Source of the DNA: Sporosarcina koreensis
GTDB taxonomy: Bacteria; Bacillota; Bacilli; Bacillales_A; Planococcaceae
Assembly: GCF_000826145.2 (NCBI RefSeq)
Contig: NZ_LN651337.1
Location: 747,774-811,773 of the forward strand
DNA length: 64,000 bases
Direction of reading: 5' to 3'
The notes under the pieces: generated by a model
Seen by the model: only the letters and a program-made list of their open reading frames with translations
Databases searched by the model: none
What the model was told of the DNA's origin: nothing
Part shown: piece after piece, positions 62,935-64,000 of the stretch
Numbering within the stretch: the stretch's first letter is position 1
Layout: each line of letters opens with the position of its first letter
Made by a program: the position numbers and the translations under genes

Positions 62935-64000
62935 TTATGCCTCCTCTTCTTCCTGATCCTCAAGAAAGGACGTCCACTCGGATTGACCCGGATCCAAAGC
63001 TGTCAGTTGTCTGACGATCCGGACCGCCTCTTCACGCCTGCCTTCTTCAAGCAGGAACGAAGCGAACCGCCCGAGGAATTCCGGGTCTTCCTTCATGCCA
63101 GTGTATGCCTGTGTGTAAGAAGCATATGCCTCTCCGAACCGCTCGGCATCCTCTTCGGCATACGCCTTGAATGCTGCCAGCAACGGAATTTCAAGCTGCT
63201 CTACAGGAGAAGCCTCCAGCAGATCGAGAAGTTCCCCGAAGGCGCCCTGCTGTTCATATAGCGACGCCAGGGAAATCCTGGCCTCTGTGTATTCAGGGTC
63301 GAGGGCCAGCGCTTCTGCAAAATGCGCTGCCGCTTCATCAGGCAGGCTGAGCTTCAGGGAAACCTTGCCGGCTGCCAGCTGCAGTTCTTTGTCATACTCG
63401 TCACGCCGTATCCCTTCGGTGAAGTATTCCAGCGCCCGGTCGTTCTCTTCCAGCATCAGGCTTGCCTGGCCGGCCAGCATATACGCAGAGAAGTAATCGG
63501 GATCCATTTCAAGCAATTCATCCAGATAGGTGAGCGCCTGCTGGGGAAGTCCGCTCTGGTAGTGGCTGTATGCTGCCCCGAACAGTGTATCCGGCATGAC
63601 ATCACCTTTTTGGATCAGGGCTTCATAATGCGGCAGAGCTTCTTCATAGGCGGCTCCTGCACTGAAGGCTTCCGCAATCCGGGCCTCGATCGCGAGCCCG
63701 GCCATCTCCTCCACCCCCCGTTCCTGAAGCAGGAGATACAGACGGGCGGCTTCCGCATATCTGCCGCTCCCGAGAAGCAGCTCGGCTTTGGCGAACAGGA
63801 TGACAGGCTGCTCCGGAGCGAGTGATTCAGCTTCGGTGATCTTGGACAATGCGACCTCCGCCATCCCGATTGTCTGATAATAATCGGCAAGCAGGACGAG
63901 TGACTGCACATATTCCTCTTCATCCGGCCTGATATCCGAAAGCAGCAGAAGGGCTTCGTCTTCACGGCCGAGTGCCATGAAGGCTTCCGCGCGGTCGATT
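62935..64000 (-). CDS. ypiA: TPR protein YpiA (5' end outside window)
   Basis: The visible 355 residues are made almost entirely of TPR units, for example SLVLLADYYQTIGMAEVALSKITEAESLAPEQP and AYMLAGQASLMLEENDRALEYFTEGI. The frame remains open past 63978 to the window edge, so the start is not seen. The family sits beside reoY and has an unknown role, probably scaffolding. It ends one base before reoY, so translation is likely coupled. Confidence 0.85.
   Translation of the reverse strand, partial: IDRAEAFMALGREDEALLLLSDIRPDEEEYVQSLVLLADYYQTIGMAEVALSKITEAESLAPEQPVILFAKAELLLGSGRYAEAARLYLLLQERGVEEMAGLAIEARIAEAFSAGAAYEEALPHYEALIQKGDVMPDTLFGAAYSHYQSGLPQQALTYLDELLEMDPDYFSAYMLAGQASLMLEENDRALEYFTEGIRRDEYDKELQLAAGKVSLKLSLPDEAAAHFAEALALDPEYTEARISLASLYEQQGAFGELLDLLEASPVEQLEIPLLAAFKAYAEEDAERFGEAYASYTQAYTGMKEDPEFLGRFASFLLEEGRREEAVRIVRQLTALDPGQSEWTSFLEDQEEEEA

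Overview
The window looks like a chromosomal core segment of a Bacillales bacterium with fairly high GC, most like the Planococcaceae (Sporosarcina/Bhargavaea/Planococcus side) rather than Bacillus itself. The basis is protein similarity and gene order recalled from Bacillus subtilis, Gram-positive style Shine-Dalgarno sites, a type B RNase P RNA, a bacillithiol gene and a menaquinol:cytochrome c reductase of the Bacillus type. The species cannot be named from the sequence alone. I see no insertion sequence, prophage, CRISPR array, tRNA or rRNA gene.

Region 1 (1-6000, minus strand) is the late-competence and ribosome/NAD cluster yqeG-yqeH-aroE-yhbY-nadD-yqeK-rsfS-yqeM-comEA-comEB. Genes overlap or nearly touch and are probably translationally coupled. 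Region 2 (6000-23600) starts with an intact sigK on the plus strand. It continues on the minus strand with mtnN, yrrS, greA, udk, trmR (yrrM), mltG, yrzB, ruvX, reoM (ireB), alaS with a T-box leader, recD2, a TPR protein, mnmA, a cysteine desulfurase and cymR. Divergent rarA and a NiaR-type repressor follow.

Region 3 (23600-30900) is less conserved in order: an HD hydrolase, a cold-shock gene, a small zinc-finger protein, an RNase HI relative, a phosphoesterase, a rhodanese, the double dynamin DynA and a lone CheX-type phosphatase. Region 4 (30900-50300) is a DNA repair, division and cell-wall region: a DinG-type helicase, an RNA methyltransferase, rnpB, gpsB, mrfB-mrfA, yppE, then recU-ponA on plus, then ypoC, nth, dnaD, asnS, aspB, tseB and dinG on minus. 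Region 5 (50400-57300) holds panB-panC-panD, birA, cca, bshA, dapB and ypjD. Region 6 (57300-64000) holds a YitT membrane protein, a zinc metallopeptidase, ypjA, qcrA-qcrB-qcrC, ypiF, reoY (ypiB) and the 3' part of ypiA, cut by the window end.

Functional links across the window are worth noting. CymR, the cysteine desulfurase and MnmA connect cysteine supply to tRNA thiolation. ReoM and ReoY, two parts of the control of peptidoglycan precursor synthesis in Firmicutes, sit with GpsB and PBP1, which act on the same wall machinery. RecU, RuvX, RecD2, RarA, MrfA/MrfB, Nth and two DinG-type helicases make the segment rich in repair genes. The most interesting unlisted structure is the panB leader: a 12-codon reading frame with a strong ribosome binding site runs into the stem of an intrinsic terminator that can also pair upstream, which is the layout of an attenuator.
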